A DNA stretch of 64,000 bases from Symbiodinium natans (GCA_905221605.1 CAJNDS010002426.1:62001-126000), one strand, 5' to 3'. Numbered from the stretch's first letter, positions 18,023 to 27,215 are shown. A program made the numbers and translations. Notes: generated by a model from the sequence alone, not told the origin.

Positions 18023-18228
18023 ATCGCTTGTGCCAAATTCGGTTTGAACCCAAAAGCCAAGATCCCACAGGAGAGGCAAAACTCAGAACGAGCACTGCAT
18101 GTCCCTCTTCTTCTTTTCATCAGTGGGCGAATCAAAGATCGCATTCAATCATGTGCCGGTGCACACAGCGCGGTGCACATACATTGCACATGCGTCTCAC
18201 CATACACAAACGAACCTCAAGCCCCCTT
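18020..18228 (-). repeat. Split direct repeat B2
   Basis: 209 bp, matching B1 at 18543-18751. It forms one outer end of the nested element, next to the interrupted ORF of the LTR element. Confidence 0.9.
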
Positions 18229-18340
18229 TAAGGGCGAGGCACCTGTACACACATTCTAATGGGAGTGCCGATGGCACGCAGGGAGTTGCAGCCGCCGCGG
18301 CGGGCCCTGCTACTGCGATGCCCTGGGTGGGCTGGGCGGG

Positions 18341-18545
18341 TCAAAATTTTTGGCACTGAGCTGAAGAGCCAGTGCTGCACACACATCTTCCTGCACATGC
18401 AATTGCAAATCGTCGTTGGCATACCAAGCAAGACAAGCATCAGAAACTTTTGGGCTTCAAACCAAGACCAAACGGCACCCCGTTTTTCTTAGAGACAATT
18501 TGGCAGCAAACGATAAAACACCATTCGCTCGCGAACAGTAAGCTT
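18341..18545 (-). repeat. Split direct repeat A2
   Basis: 205 bp, matching A1 at 26319-26523. It starts TCAAAATTTTTGGCACTGAG and ends CAGTAAGCTT on the plus strand. Confidence 0.9.
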
Positions 18546-18751
18546 ATCGCTTGTGCCAAATTCGGTTTGAACCCAAAAGCCAAGATCCCACAGGAGAGGC
18601 AAAACTCAGAACGAGCACTGCATGTCCCTCTTCTTCTTTTCATCAGTGGGCGAATCAAAGATCGCATTCAATCATGTGCCGGTGCACACAGCGCGGTGCA
18701 CATACATTGCACATGCGTCTCACCATACACAAACGAACCTCAAGCCCCCTT
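18543..18751 (-). repeat. Split direct repeat B1 (contains the pol stop codon)
   Basis: 209 bp, copy of 18020-18228. The end of the pol ORF (stop at 18740) lies inside this repeat. Confidence 0.9.
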
Positions 18752-21700
18752 ATTAGCCGACATCCCCAAGCATATGGCATCCAGGTGCTCCGACACATCG
18801 GAACACGGGACACTGATGCCACCCCACAACAAGTGCTTGGACACCAGCCTCGACGGGAGATCCGCACAGTTTGATGGGGAAGGAACGCGTGAGAACCAAG
18901 GGATGAACTCACACTCCACCTCCAAGCTCACGAACATTTTAAGCAGGCTTTTCACAGTAGGGGACCTGCCCCTGCATGAGATCAAAATGTCCCTGACGGA
19001 GTTGTTGTCGATGAAAGCCACAACAGGTGAGTTCGCAACCCTTTTGCCCCAAAGACGGAACGCAAGCAGCACCGCAACAAACTCAGCCTCCATTATGATC
19101 GTGTCTTTGTTGATCTCACCCAGGAGCTTCCGGACGTCACTGTCAAGGGCGTGGGAGAAACCAGCAACCAACACACCCTTATCATCAAACAGGAGACCAC
19201 CAACACCACAAGGCAGCACGGGATCATCCTTCGAATAGGATGCATCAGTGAAGACATACCAGGTTTGCTGTTTGTTGACTTGGACTAGCCTAGGGCGTCC
19301 ACTGTCCAACATGTCGACCAGCGAGGTGAAAGTATCAATGCACTCCGTCGGCAGATCAGGAGGGGCACCCCCGTGGGCGTAATCAGAAAGCTGCTGCATG
19401 CAAAACTTGCTTTGACGCCCAAACAGCTGTCCACTTGCAAACTGGAGCTTACCCCTTAGCTTGAGTGCTTGAGGCGCACTCATGCGTCGGTCTTTCTGGG
19501 CCTGCTTCATAGTCTCTACGAGGAGCTGAACTCTCTTTTCCGTGTTGCAAATGGTCACACGACCCAAGTGGGCGCTCGACAGCACTATGTCAACCCCTAA
19601 CGCACAAAAGGTTTCCGCAAACGGCACATCCTTTTTCCCACCTTGGGCCAGGTCCCAACCCAACAGGGCGAAGAGCAAGGTGATTGTTTGGTGCACATTA
19701 GCCACCTGCGAGCCTCTAGCAACCGACACGAAGTCGTCAAAGTAGTGGGACCAGCAAAGGGCGAAGAAGAATGCGCCAAGGTGCCATACCGAGTTAACGG
19801 TCCTCAGAAAAGTCGACACTGACTTGACTGCCCCGAAAGGGAGTGCGTGCAGCTGAAACACCACTACCCTCTTCAGATCAGGATCCCACAGCCCAATGTA
19901 TGAAGCCCAGGCCCCTGCAGGGTCCAAAGCCAGCTGCCTGTAGGCACTAACCAGGTCATAGAACCTTCCCTTGAGACTACACCCTGGTTGCGCTCTCATC
20001 AGAGACAGGCACAAGCCTGCGATGACGTCGACGGTCTGGGGGCGCACGGTCTCCGACGTCTCCACGGAGCTGTTGACTCCCGACCCCGAGAAGTCGTCAA
20101 TCAATCTGATTTTCCCATCCTGCTCGATCCCGAACCGTCGTGACACTATGGCATCAGGTGGCAGCTGATCCACCTCAATGGGACCTGACAGCCAGCCCCT
20201 GTCACGCTCCTCGAGAGTTTTCGTCTGGACCTCGCGATCCAGAGCCTCCCCTTGAGACTTGATGGTGGACAAAAGAGCCGCCCTAGAGGTGGGCGCATCT
20301 CTTTTGAGTTGGTCAACGGTGACTGACGCCGGCTTGAACTTCGGGGCAAACACGCCTGTATCGGGCACCGGGCCTCCCAGGTTAGTACCCGAGATTACTT
20401 CATCGAAGATGGACACATCGTCGTAGGAAGCCTCAACCATCATCGCCTTCCACAAGAGGAGACGTTTGGGCTTTAGGATCGTAGCGACCTGTTTATGCAT
20501 AGAGGCCTTCAGCGCTTCTTCCTCGCTCCTGAGGTCCTGCGCAAGCTTAAGCCACTTAGCAAACTGGCGCGCTCTCAACCCGCACAGCTCCGACTCGGAC
20601 AACGAGGCATGGGTGCACACAGCATCTTTGAGGACTTGAGGCAGGGAGACCTCTAGGGTTCTGGGATGGCCGGCTTTAACCGCCTCGCGGACAAACTGTT
20701 CCGGGGAGAAAGGGATACCCCAAACAAGCTCGTTCCAGAGCTCCGCATCAGCACCACAAACTTTGTTTCCAGAACCAGCGCTCGAACTCCCCTGCTTAAC
20801 CGGGACTATTTGCAGCAGCTGGGCGTCGGCAGGCACCGAGCGCTCGGGGCAGACGGCCACGTGGGGCAGGGGCCAGGGGTCCTTAAGGCGGGCACGCAGG
20901 GACACCGGACAGGACACAGAAGGGGGGACCCGTACTCGCAAAATGCGAGCATGCTCAGGCACGCGGGGCCCCGTCACAGAGGCCTTTGGCTGACTCCCGA
21001 CCTGGCCACGGACAAGAGATAACTGGAGCCCGGCAGGTGAGGACGGCTTGGGCGGGCAAGCCTGGAAGAACGCATGGGCGAGGGCACGCGCCAGTGGCAG
21101 CGGATACGCAGCTTCCAACGATGTAGAGAAGCCGTGAGGCGCCTCTGGCGCCACCCCCCACGGCAGGTGACGTTGAGCGCAAGACTGCCCAGGGCAGGAC
21201 TTGCAGATGCAGTCAAACGCACCCCGGGTATACGCAATGGCCGTCCACTTCGGACGACGGCCGCCGTAGGCGCAACTCTGGAATGCAGTGAACTGAAGGA
21301 GGTGTGCGATGCGTGCAAACATGGAAGTGCGCCAGTAGAGACTTTGCCGAGGGTTCTCAACACCGATGACAAGGTTGCGGGAGGCAGCCTCAAGAACCAA
21401 ATCAGAAACACATTCGTAAAGCTGGTTGGCTAGGGTGACTCGGAGAAGGGATTGACCCTTTAGGTGCGGCATCCCGTTCGGAAGCTTCTCCGATCGGAGA
21501 GGGGGGGGCCCTGGAACCCCTTTGCTCCCTTGCCCGGCTGGCCATCCCACATGGTGGAGCGAACCAAATACCCACGCAGTTGGGCATTGCCAGCCAACGT
21601 CGGACCAACTCAACGCCTTCCATTGCACACAAGTCGACAAGATGAACATGACAGGCGGCGCCAGGGACGCGCTTATGATCAACGGCAATGGCGTCAAAAC

Positions 21701-22705
21701 CAAGTTGCTTAAGGCAGGCGGAAAGCCTGGACATGCCAGAAAAGACCTCAATAATGAACGCGGGTCGGGAAGACAGCTCAGGCTCTTGCGTAGGCTCCGG
21801 TGCGGGGTGCTGAGCGGAGGAACATCCGCCAGTGCTGGAAGGAAATCCGGTGGCAACGGAAAGCCAAGCTCGAGGAGGACTTGGGGGACCTCAAGCTTAA
21901 CTGAGGGCATATAAGGCAGTGCATATGCCACAAGGACCACGCGACGGCCTTGCCAGGGTTCAGTCATATGCCAGTGGTCCTTAGCAGGCAGCTCGAGACA
22001 ACCATCATCGAACTTGAGCACACGACCCTGAACGGGAGAGCCTTGAACAGGGCGGACATCGTGCCCGGGGCCCTCACACCACACACCGCCCCCTGAGAAA
22101 TCCGAAAGCTTAAACACAAGATTAGGAGACGGGCCGTTGTGGGAGTCACGATGAGGCTCAGTGGGAATGTCACAGAATATGGCAAGCGAAGTGAACACCG
22201 CAGACGGCCGGCGCTGCCGAACGAAGGCACAGAGGACCTGCGCTACTTTTGGGAAGCGGGCCACGTTGGCCCGAAGACCCAGCACACCCCCTCTCCGGTA
22301 CAGTCCAGTGAAGAATGAGCTGCCTGACGCTGCCTTATGAGGCGCCTCATGTGGAAGGAGCTCCCACAGGGAGAGCACAGAGTGAGGATCAATGAGCTTG
22401 CCCTGGAGAAGTTGCTCAGCAAGTTCCTCAGGGTCACTGACAGAAGCACACGAATTCAGGGAGGTTGGCTCAGGAACATGGGAAACCGGGGGCTCCGCCG
22501 CAACATGGTGCACAGCTTGACTGATTGCAGCGGGAGCCTCATGGGAGGTTGACGCAGGAGCATGGGAAACCGGGGGCTCAGCCGCAACATGGAGCACAGC
22601 TTGACTGACCACAGCGGGAGCCTCAGCTCCAGTTTCCTCATGTGGCGGAACCGCCGGCAACACGGGCTCATCCGACGTTGAAGCAGCAAGTCCCGCCTCT
22701 GGCAC
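18740..22705 (-). CDS. YR element pol: oxygenase-like, methyltransferase-like, RT and RNase H
   Basis: 1321 codons. Residues about 170-265 resemble a 2-oxoglutarate/Fe(II) oxygenase: EPHRDSHNG supplies the HxD pair, and HMTEPWQGRRVV the distal His and Arg. A cytosine-methyltransferase-like region follows. Its first part is out of frame (see 21402-21776), and the main frame rejoins at about residue 400 and includes VIGVENPRQSLYWRTS. Reverse transcriptase spans about 790-1100 with KIRLIDDFSGSG, GRFYDLVSAYRQL and the YFDDF active site near residue 988. RNase H spans about 1145-1290 with FTDAS, IMEAEFVA, FIDNNS and a final NCADLPSR, so all four acidic positions are present. It should act in cytoplasmic or nuclear reverse transcription of the element RNA. 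The oxygenase and methyltransferase assignments come from motifs only. Confidence 0.75.
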   Translation of the reverse strand: MPEAGLAASTSDEPVLPAVPPHEETGAEAPAVVSQAVLHVAAEPPVSHAPASTSHEAPAAISQAVHHVAAEPPVSHVPEPTSLNSCASVSDPEELAEQLLQGKLIDPHSVLSLWELLPHEAPHKAASGSSFFTGLYRRGGVLGLRANVARFPKVAQVLCAFVRQRRPSAVFTSLAIFCDIPTEPHRDSHNGPSPNLVFKLSDFSGGGVWCEGPGHDVRPVQGSPVQGRVLKFDDGCLELPAKDHWHMTEPWQGRRVVLVAYALPYMPSVKLEVPQVLLELGFPLPPDFLPALADVPPLSTPHRSLRKSLSCLPDPRSLLRSFLACPGFPPALSNLVLTPLPLIISASLAPPVMFILSTCVQWKALSWSDVGWQCPTAWVFGSLHHVGWPAGQGSKGVPGPPPLRSEKLPNGMPHLKGQSLLRVTLANQLYECVSDLVLEAASRNLVIGVENPRQSLYWRTSMFARIAHLLQFTAFQSCAYGGRRPKWTAIAYTRGAFDCICKSCPGQSCAQRHLPWGVAPEAPHGFSTSLEAAYPLPLARALAHAFFQACPPKPSSPAGLQLSLVRGQVGSQPKASVTGPRVPEHARILRVRVPPSVSCPVSLRARLKDPWPLPHVAVCPERSVPADAQLLQIVPVKQGSSSAGSGNKVCGADAELWNELVWGIPFSPEQFVREAVKAGHPRTLEVSLPQVLKDAVCTHASLSESELCGLRARQFAKWLKLAQDLRSEEEALKASMHKQVATILKPKRLLLWKAMMVEASYDDVSIFDEVISGTNLGGPVPDTGVFAPKFKPASVTVDQLKRDAPTSRAALLSTIKSQGEALDREVQTKTLEERDRGWLSGPIEVDQLPPDAIVSRRFGIEQDGKIRLIDDFSGSGVNSSVETSETVRPQTVDVIAGLCLSLMRAQPGCSLKGRFYDLVSAYRQLALDPAGAWASYIGLWDPDLKRVVVFQLHALPFGAVKSVSTFLRTVNSVWHLGAFFFALCWSHYFDDFVSVARGSQVANVHQTITLLFALLGWDLAQGGKKDVPFAETFCALGVDIVLSSAHLGRVTICNTEKRVQLLVETMKQAQKDRRMSAPQALKLRGKLQFASGQLFGRQSKFCMQQLSDYAHGGAPPDLPTECIDTFTSLVDMLDSGRPRLVQVNKQQTWYVFTDASYSKDDPVLPCGVGGLLFDDKGVLVAGFSHALDSDVRKLLGEINKDTIIMEAEFVAVLLAFRLWGKRVANSPVVAFIDNNSVRDILISCRGRSPTVKSLLKMFVSLEVECEFIPWFSRVPSPSNCADLPSRLVSKHLLWGGISVPCSDVSEHLDAICLGMSANKGA
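21402..21776 (-). CDS. Out-of-frame N-terminal half of the methyltransferase-like domain
   Basis: In a frame different from the surrounding pol ORF, the minus strand reads FIIEVFSGMSRLSACLKQLG then FDAIAVDHKR, a SAM-binding motif I as in C5-cytosine methyltransferases. GIWFAPPCGMASRAREQRG follows, with a PPC catalytic-loop-like motif. It returns to the main frame at a run of eight or nine G (about 21498-21506). The upstream frame change lies near 21780-21850. Two compensating frameshifts therefore leave pol open but scramble this half-domain. They could be mutation, programmed shifts or homopolymer sequencing error. Confidence 0.55.
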   Translation of the reverse strand: MSSRPAFIIEVFSGMSRLSACLKQLGFDAIAVDHKRVPGAACHVHLVDLCAMEGVELVRRWLAMPNCVGIWFAPPCGMASRAREQRGSRAPPSPIGEASERDAAPKGSIPSPSHPSQPALRMCF

Positions 22706-22711
22706 TGACCG

Positions 22712-23905
22712 TCACTCCTTGTGATCCCGGATGGGATGCGGTTGGAAACACTTGCAACACAGGTGCTTGCGGGGACATGTGGAGGCGGAACACTTGCACT
22801 TGTCCCCATGCAGGTTGTAGTCAAAACAGAGGGCCTCACCCGTAGGGGCGTTAGCAACGCCTCCTTTCTGGAGAATCTCCTTGGGGATACGGGCGGCGAA
22901 GGACGTTTTGCCTTTGCCTTTGCCACTGCCCTTGGGGCCACCTTTAAGCTTCTTTTCTCCCGGTTCGAGCTTTCGCTTGAGTTCACGGCGCTCTTTGTTT
23001 CCATTGCCCTGCTTCTGCGGAAGCGGCATCAAGGCCATGGAGACATGGTAGCTTTCAAGCGCTGAAGTCAACGCATCATCCATTGGGAAACTACCGTCTG
23101 TGGCTGCACGCGGTTGAATACCCAGTTCGATCATGCGGACAAACACCTGCCGATCGGCTTCCACCAATTGTGCAACAGAGCAGCGTGCAAAACCTGGCGG
23201 GGGTTCCCGATGAAGGTTGCTGAACAACCGGGAGATGTACTTCTCATAGGCAGTGTAGGTGACGCTCTGAGCAAACACATAGGCAATACCCCGGCGACGA
23301 AGGGCCTCCTGGACTTGCAACGCGCTATGAGTTGGCATACTCATGGCGTCATCCGTTTCCTTGATCACCAACTTGGAGCTTTCAAGTTCGAGCTGGCGGG
23401 ACGCGCCTTTGGAGTGGGTAACTTCATGCGTCCTCGATACACATCTATCAGGGCTGAGGTACTTCAACTGATTGGCAGACTCCTGCCTGACACAATCCTC
23501 TAAGACACATCGCCCAGGTTCCATGCCGCCTTCAATGAGCACGCCCGGAAGCCGACCCCGCAGGTGCTGCAGACGCCGGTCCCTTTCCGCCTCCGGCATT
23601 TTTCTGGAGGTACCTTCCGGGTCAGAAACTTGCAGGCGCAAGTCAGCCAAAACCAGCGTCTGCGCTTCAAAGACAAGGCGGCGCACACATGCCCTGCCCG
23701 CTGCATTGGCTCCAGGTGTGGTAGCTGCACAGAATGCATTGAAGGCTGACTCAGGGATGACCTGACCAGGCTGACCCACTGCATAAGCCAATTGACCCAG
23801 GCTGGTGAACCCACCGACACGAAGCTCCGCTAGCACATCATCAGGGCATTTGATCTCGCGGGCGCGCTGGACGAAGTGGGCCTCAGACTCAATCAAGGAA
23901 GACAA
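22712..23905 (-). CDS. YR element gag-like protein with a C-terminal Cys/His cluster
   Basis: 397 codons ending in a Cys/His-rich nucleic-acid-binding tail (CFDYNLHGDKCKCSAS, then CPRKHLCCKCFQPHPIRDH). A basic Lys/Gly region (ERRELKRKLEPGEKKLKGGP) precedes it. The frame has no upstream ATG: it opens at TTG inside the last codons of the recombinase ORF (13-base overlap). It ends at a TGA followed in the same frame, two codons later, by the annotated start of pol. Expression by frameshift from the recombinase and readthrough into pol is possible. Confidence 0.6.
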   Translation of the reverse strand: MSSLIESEAHFVQRAREIKCPDDVLAELRVGGFTSLGQLAYAVGQPGQVIPESAFNAFCAATTPGANAAGRACVRRLVFEAQTLVLADLRLQVSDPEGTSRKMPEAERDRRLQHLRGRLPGVLIEGGMEPGRCVLEDCVRQESANQLKYLSPDRCVSRTHEVTHSKGASRQLELESSKLVIKETDDAMSMPTHSALQVQEALRRRGIAYVFAQSVTYTAYEKYISRLFSNLHREPPPGFARCSVAQLVEADRQVFVRMIELGIQPRAATDGSFPMDDALTSALESYHVSMALMPLPQKQGNGNKERRELKRKLEPGEKKLKGGPKGSGKGKGKTSFAARIPKEILQKGGVANAPTGEALCFDYNLHGDKCKCSASTCPRKHLCCKCFQPHPIRDHKE

Positions 23906-25902
23906 GGTACCCGATCATCGACCCGCACGGGGTCGGGTGATGTCTGCGATTCACTCGAGCCCGATGACTCACTCGAGCTATTGGAGGAAGACGACTTCTC
24001 CTCATCGGAACTTTCAACCTTGATAGCAGGTGTTAACGAGGCACTAAGGTATGCCTGAGTCGGCAACAAGTCCTTGCCTTGTGTTGGCCCATCTGCAGAA
24101 GGTGGCTGCGGGGGGAACGCCCACATGTGTCCCCGAGGTGCATCAGGAGAGAACTCAAGCTGTCTGATGGCATCCATGACTGTTTCTAGCTCCCTCACGG
24201 GCCCCATGCTCAACTCCACGGAGTACACAGCCTCAGTTCCTTCCACCGCCGTGACATGTCTGCCCAAACATGAACGGACCTCCTTCTTGGCACCAGCCTT
24301 GCTGGCCCAAGAGATGCACGTTCTTTTCAAGCTGTGTGAAGAGACCGCCTTATCCTTAAGCACAAGCCTTAGGAAAGCTGAGACCTCCCCTGCCGTAATG
24401 GCTCTGCGAGCCAACACGCCATTGGCTAGGGGCGGGCGGAAGAGCGCAGCACCAACATGCCCATGTAACAGAAGACCAACCTCCTCAAAGGCACACTTGC
24501 ACGTCTCAAACCATTCATGATCCGCAATTCCACGCAACGGAATCAGGATTGGTAGCAGCTGCGCGACCCTTCTGGCTGCCCTTGCGGTCTTATGCTGCTT
24601 AACCCGGATTACCACATAGCCATCGCGGCCTTCACCGTCCACATCCACGTACGCCACCTTACGGAAGTCCGATTGTCTGGCACGTGCATACAAGCATAGG
24701 AGACAATATCCGGCAAAGGCTCGATCCCAATCCGATGTATCGTGTCCATGCAACAGGGAATGAAGGATACGAACTTGTGCCACAGTGAGCGGGGGTGCCT
24801 GTTGGAGGTCACCAAGGTTAGCCAACATACGCTCAGCCGCACCAACACACTTGCGGCTTATTTTGCACGGGATGTTTCTTACATCCATCACGAAGTAAGC
24901 AAAGCGCAGGGCGGACAAGAAGGATGAGGCTTTGGACGGTGGGGCCTGCGAACCATCCAAGAATTGCATGTACCTCCAAAACATGTCATCAGTGAAAGGA
25001 TCGAGATTTGCACCAACAATGGTATCAAACCATCTTAGGAACGTGAGGATGCTACCTGCTCTCTTGGAGGCTGTTCCTGCGGCCCTCGACCCAATGCATG
25101 CTTCCAGCGCCTGTGGATCGACTTCGCACTCAGGGTGCATCTTGCGATTCCTCCGCATAATCACGATCCACTTATCAACCGCAAGCCTCACTGCTTTGCT
25201 TTGCTGGGCATCAACATCAACGTCGGAAAGGACTTTGAAAACAGATGACGCAAGGTCCCCAGGCACGACCGACTCCTGTTGCTCATCGAACGAAGTGAAA
25301 GACTTGCACGGAAGCGACTGAGGGGTCCAGACTTCTGTTTCACGCATAGAAAGGGGTGGCATTTTAAGCTCTGAAGACACCGAGGACTCACCAAAGATTG
25401 CACTCACAGCAGGCAGCTCCCAAGGCAACACAACATCAGACAGGCCCCTGTCCGCTAACCGTACAAAGCTGTCGGCAAACACATCACCCACGGTACGCGC
25501 CATTTTTGCAGGAGGCTCGCTGACGGACGGTTTCTCAGACTCAGACACCTGTGAGTCTTCCCTAATGGCGTCATGGTCTGCAGACTGGCTCAACAACTCA
25601 TCGCGCGCACCTGTTCGGCATGAAGTATGCCCAGAGCTGAGCTCAGACACTTCAGGGTTGACATCGACCATTAAGTCTTCTGCCGCCGAAACAGGGGAGT
25701 TTTCGTCACCCCAATCTAGGCCATTAACTTCTGCATCCAACGGCCTTGGCAACCGCAACAACGGCCCAGAGGACTGTACAACAGCCCCAAATGTGGGCAA
25801 CTCAAAGGGAACGATAGGAAGGACTGGCGGCCCATCATCTTCACTGACATGTCCGACCGAAAGATCATCCCCCTCTATATCCGGCAAACTATCCTCAGAC
25901 AT
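23893..25902 (-). CDS. YR element tyrosine recombinase
   Basis: 669 codons from an ATG (MSEDSLPDIEGDDLS). Residues 1-200 are acidic and variable. A SAM-like core-binding region follows (SILTFLRWFDTIVGANLDPF). The catalytic domain has the first Arg in LCLYARARQSDFRK, a Lys in VIRVKQHKTARAARR, then SSHSLKRTCISWASKAG (H-x-x-K/R box), SCLGRHVTA (second His) and the Tyr in EAVYSVELSM. The R-K-H-R-H-Y set is therefore complete. It should integrate the circular DNA at short identical sequences. Its position upstream of gag and pol is unusual: Ngaro and DIRS elements carry it downstream of RT/RNase H. Confidence 0.75.
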   Translation of the reverse strand: MSEDSLPDIEGDDLSVGHVSEDDGPPVLPIVPFELPTFGAVVQSSGPLLRLPRPLDAEVNGLDWGDENSPVSAAEDLMVDVNPEVSELSSGHTSCRTGARDELLSQSADHDAIREDSQVSESEKPSVSEPPAKMARTVGDVFADSFVRLADRGLSDVVLPWELPAVSAIFGESSVSSELKMPPLSMRETEVWTPQSLPCKSFTSFDEQQESVVPGDLASSVFKVLSDVDVDAQQSKAVRLAVDKWIVIMRRNRKMHPECEVDPQALEACIGSRAAGTASKRAGSILTFLRWFDTIVGANLDPFTDDMFWRYMQFLDGSQAPPSKASSFLSALRFAYFVMDVRNIPCKISRKCVGAAERMLANLGDLQQAPPLTVAQVRILHSLLHGHDTSDWDRAFAGYCLLCLYARARQSDFRKVAYVDVDGEGRDGYVVIRVKQHKTARAARRVAQLLPILIPLRGIADHEWFETCKCAFEEVGLLLHGHVGAALFRPPLANGVLARRAITAGEVSAFLRLVLKDKAVSSHSLKRTCISWASKAGAKKEVRSCLGRHVTAVEGTEAVYSVELSMGPVRELETVMDAIRQLEFSPDAPRGHMWAFPPQPPSADGPTQGKDLLPTQAYLSASLTPAIKVESSDEEKSSSSNSSSESSGSSESQTSPDPVRVDDRVPCLP

Positions 25903-26318
25903 TGCACCACGAAGAGGTCGTTAACCAGGCAAAGACAGGAGCTGGCGATAACACGACTGCACCCAATGGGTAGCAGCACCAAAGCTGGTCCAATCAGACA
26001 GCGAGAGGTACAGAAGAAAACGGGCCCCTTCACGCCGACTAACAAGGAGGCCACGGAAACTAGGCTCCACAATGTAGCTGAAAATATCAGGTGGTGCGTC
26101 CAAGCAGCGCTGAAGTGCAGGCACGTGAAAGTGCAAAGGTCGAATGCGCACGGGTACAAAAACAAAAGAGGGCACAGGCACCCGGAAATCGTCGGAAGAC
26201 GATGTGGAGGCACTTGATGCAGACAGGTCCATCCACTTCCCGATCGCGGGAAGCTTGCACGAAACTAAAGTCTTAGCACCTCTTTAAGAGCCACTAGACT
26301 AGAACGCGGCCTCCGGTC
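25903..26318 (-). other. YR element leader between A1 and the recombinase
   Basis: No supported gene. Overlapping ORFs on both strands lack domain signals. It probably holds the 5' leader of the element RNA. Confidence 0.5.
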
Positions 26319-26523
26319 TCAAAATTTTTGGCACTGAGCTGAAGAGCCAGTGCTGCACACACATCTTCCTGCACATGCAATTGCAAATCGTCGTTGGCAT
26401 ACCAAGCAAGACAAGCATCAGAAACTTTTGGGCTTCAAACCAAGACCAAACGGCACCCCGTTTTTCTTAGAGACAATTTGGCAGCAAACGATAAAACACC
26501 ATTCGCTCGCGAACAGTAAGCTT
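26319..26523 (-). repeat. Split direct repeat A1
   Basis: 205 bp, copy of 18341-18545. Its end at AAGCTT (26518-26523) is the right boundary of the nested element. Confidence 0.9.
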
Positions 26524-27215
26524 TACTGGAACTTCACGAAATAGTGAAGTCGTATGAGATTTCGCTGGTGGAAGTGGAAGAATGGATCAATGACCTGAGG
26601 ATATGGTTCCAGCGAGCCAATATGGAAGAAGGGAGAGATCCAAAAAGGGGCAAAAAGAGGTCCCTAGAAAGGGAGTCCAGTAAGGACACTCCTGCCAAAA
26701 AGGAGGTGGTTGGAACCTCGGAGACGGATGTCACCGTTGAAGAAGAAGTGAAAAAGGCCAAAAAGAAGAGGAAAACTGCGGCCAGTGAGGATCCTTATAC
26801 TCTTCTGGTTCCAAAGCCGAAGAAGATGCCGGTGAACATTGAGAAGGGTGGATCATCATCCAACGCGGTGGTTTCTGGAGGGGAAAAGGCCTCTTCGCGA
26901 ATGCGCACAAAGACAAGCGTCTCAGGAAAGACGAAAAAGAAAGAGAAAAGTCAAAGTCCCAAGAAGGAAGAGGTGGTAGTGGTGAAAGGTCCTGAGGAAA
27001 AGGATCGTTCTGATGTGGATGCGCAAGCGTCTACCACTGTGGATGCAGAGCTGGGTCAATCTTGCCACGCAATTGAGGACGCGAAGAGAGAGGGGTTGGT
27101 ATCCTCAGTTCAAAGGTGTGTGCAGGATCCTGTTCTTACAGCGTCGGACCTGGAGCACGTTTTGCTGCAACTTCATCTAAGCATCGATGCCCACCGGAAG
27201 AAGAAGAAGGGATGA
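26521..27215 (+). CDS. LTR element ORF 3, C-terminal part after the nested insertion
   Basis: The frame resumes directly at the insertion boundary: LLELHEIVKSYEISLVEVEE then WINDLRIWFQRANMEEG. A very basic Lys/Arg-rich tail follows (KRGKKRSLERESSKDT, KKAKKKRKTA). Removing 18020-26523 down to one CTT joins it in phase to the ORF that stops at 18022. The C-terminal end is a leucine-rich helix (ASDLEHVLLQLHLSIDAHRK). A basic tail is usual for nucleic-acid-binding gag proteins. Stop at 27213-27215. Confidence 0.65.

Larger units (their letters stand above)
18020..26523 (-). mobile_element. Complete YR (DIRS/Ngaro-like) retroelement with split direct repeats, nested in the LTR element
   Basis: On the minus strand the order is A1 (26523-26319), recombinase, gag, pol, B1 (18751-18543), A2 (18545-18341), spacer (18340-18229), B2 (18228-18020). 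The A1/A2 copies (205 bp) and the B1/B2 copies (209 bp) match, which is the A1-ORFs-B1-A2-B2 split-direct-repeat layout of Ngaro-type elements. B1 and A2 overlap by three bases (CTT, plus strand). The same CTT sits at both insertion boundaries and no target duplication exists, as expected when a circular intermediate integrates by tyrosine-recombinase crossover. All coding modules are present. Confidence 0.85.

Noticed and set aside
18022-18231. C-terminal tail of LTR element ORF 3 up to 18231
   Set aside because: It reads into repeat B2 of the nested element. The true continuation is at 26521.
23114-25924. Plus-strand ORFs of 90-150 codons across the nested element
   Set aside because: They are antisense shadows of the recombinase and gag genes, which show clear motifs on the minus strand.
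18341-26523. The 205-bp repeat pair as LTRs
   Set aside because: The A copies do not sit at both outer ends, and a second repeat pair (B) interleaves with them. This is the split-direct-repeat layout of YR elements, with no target duplication.
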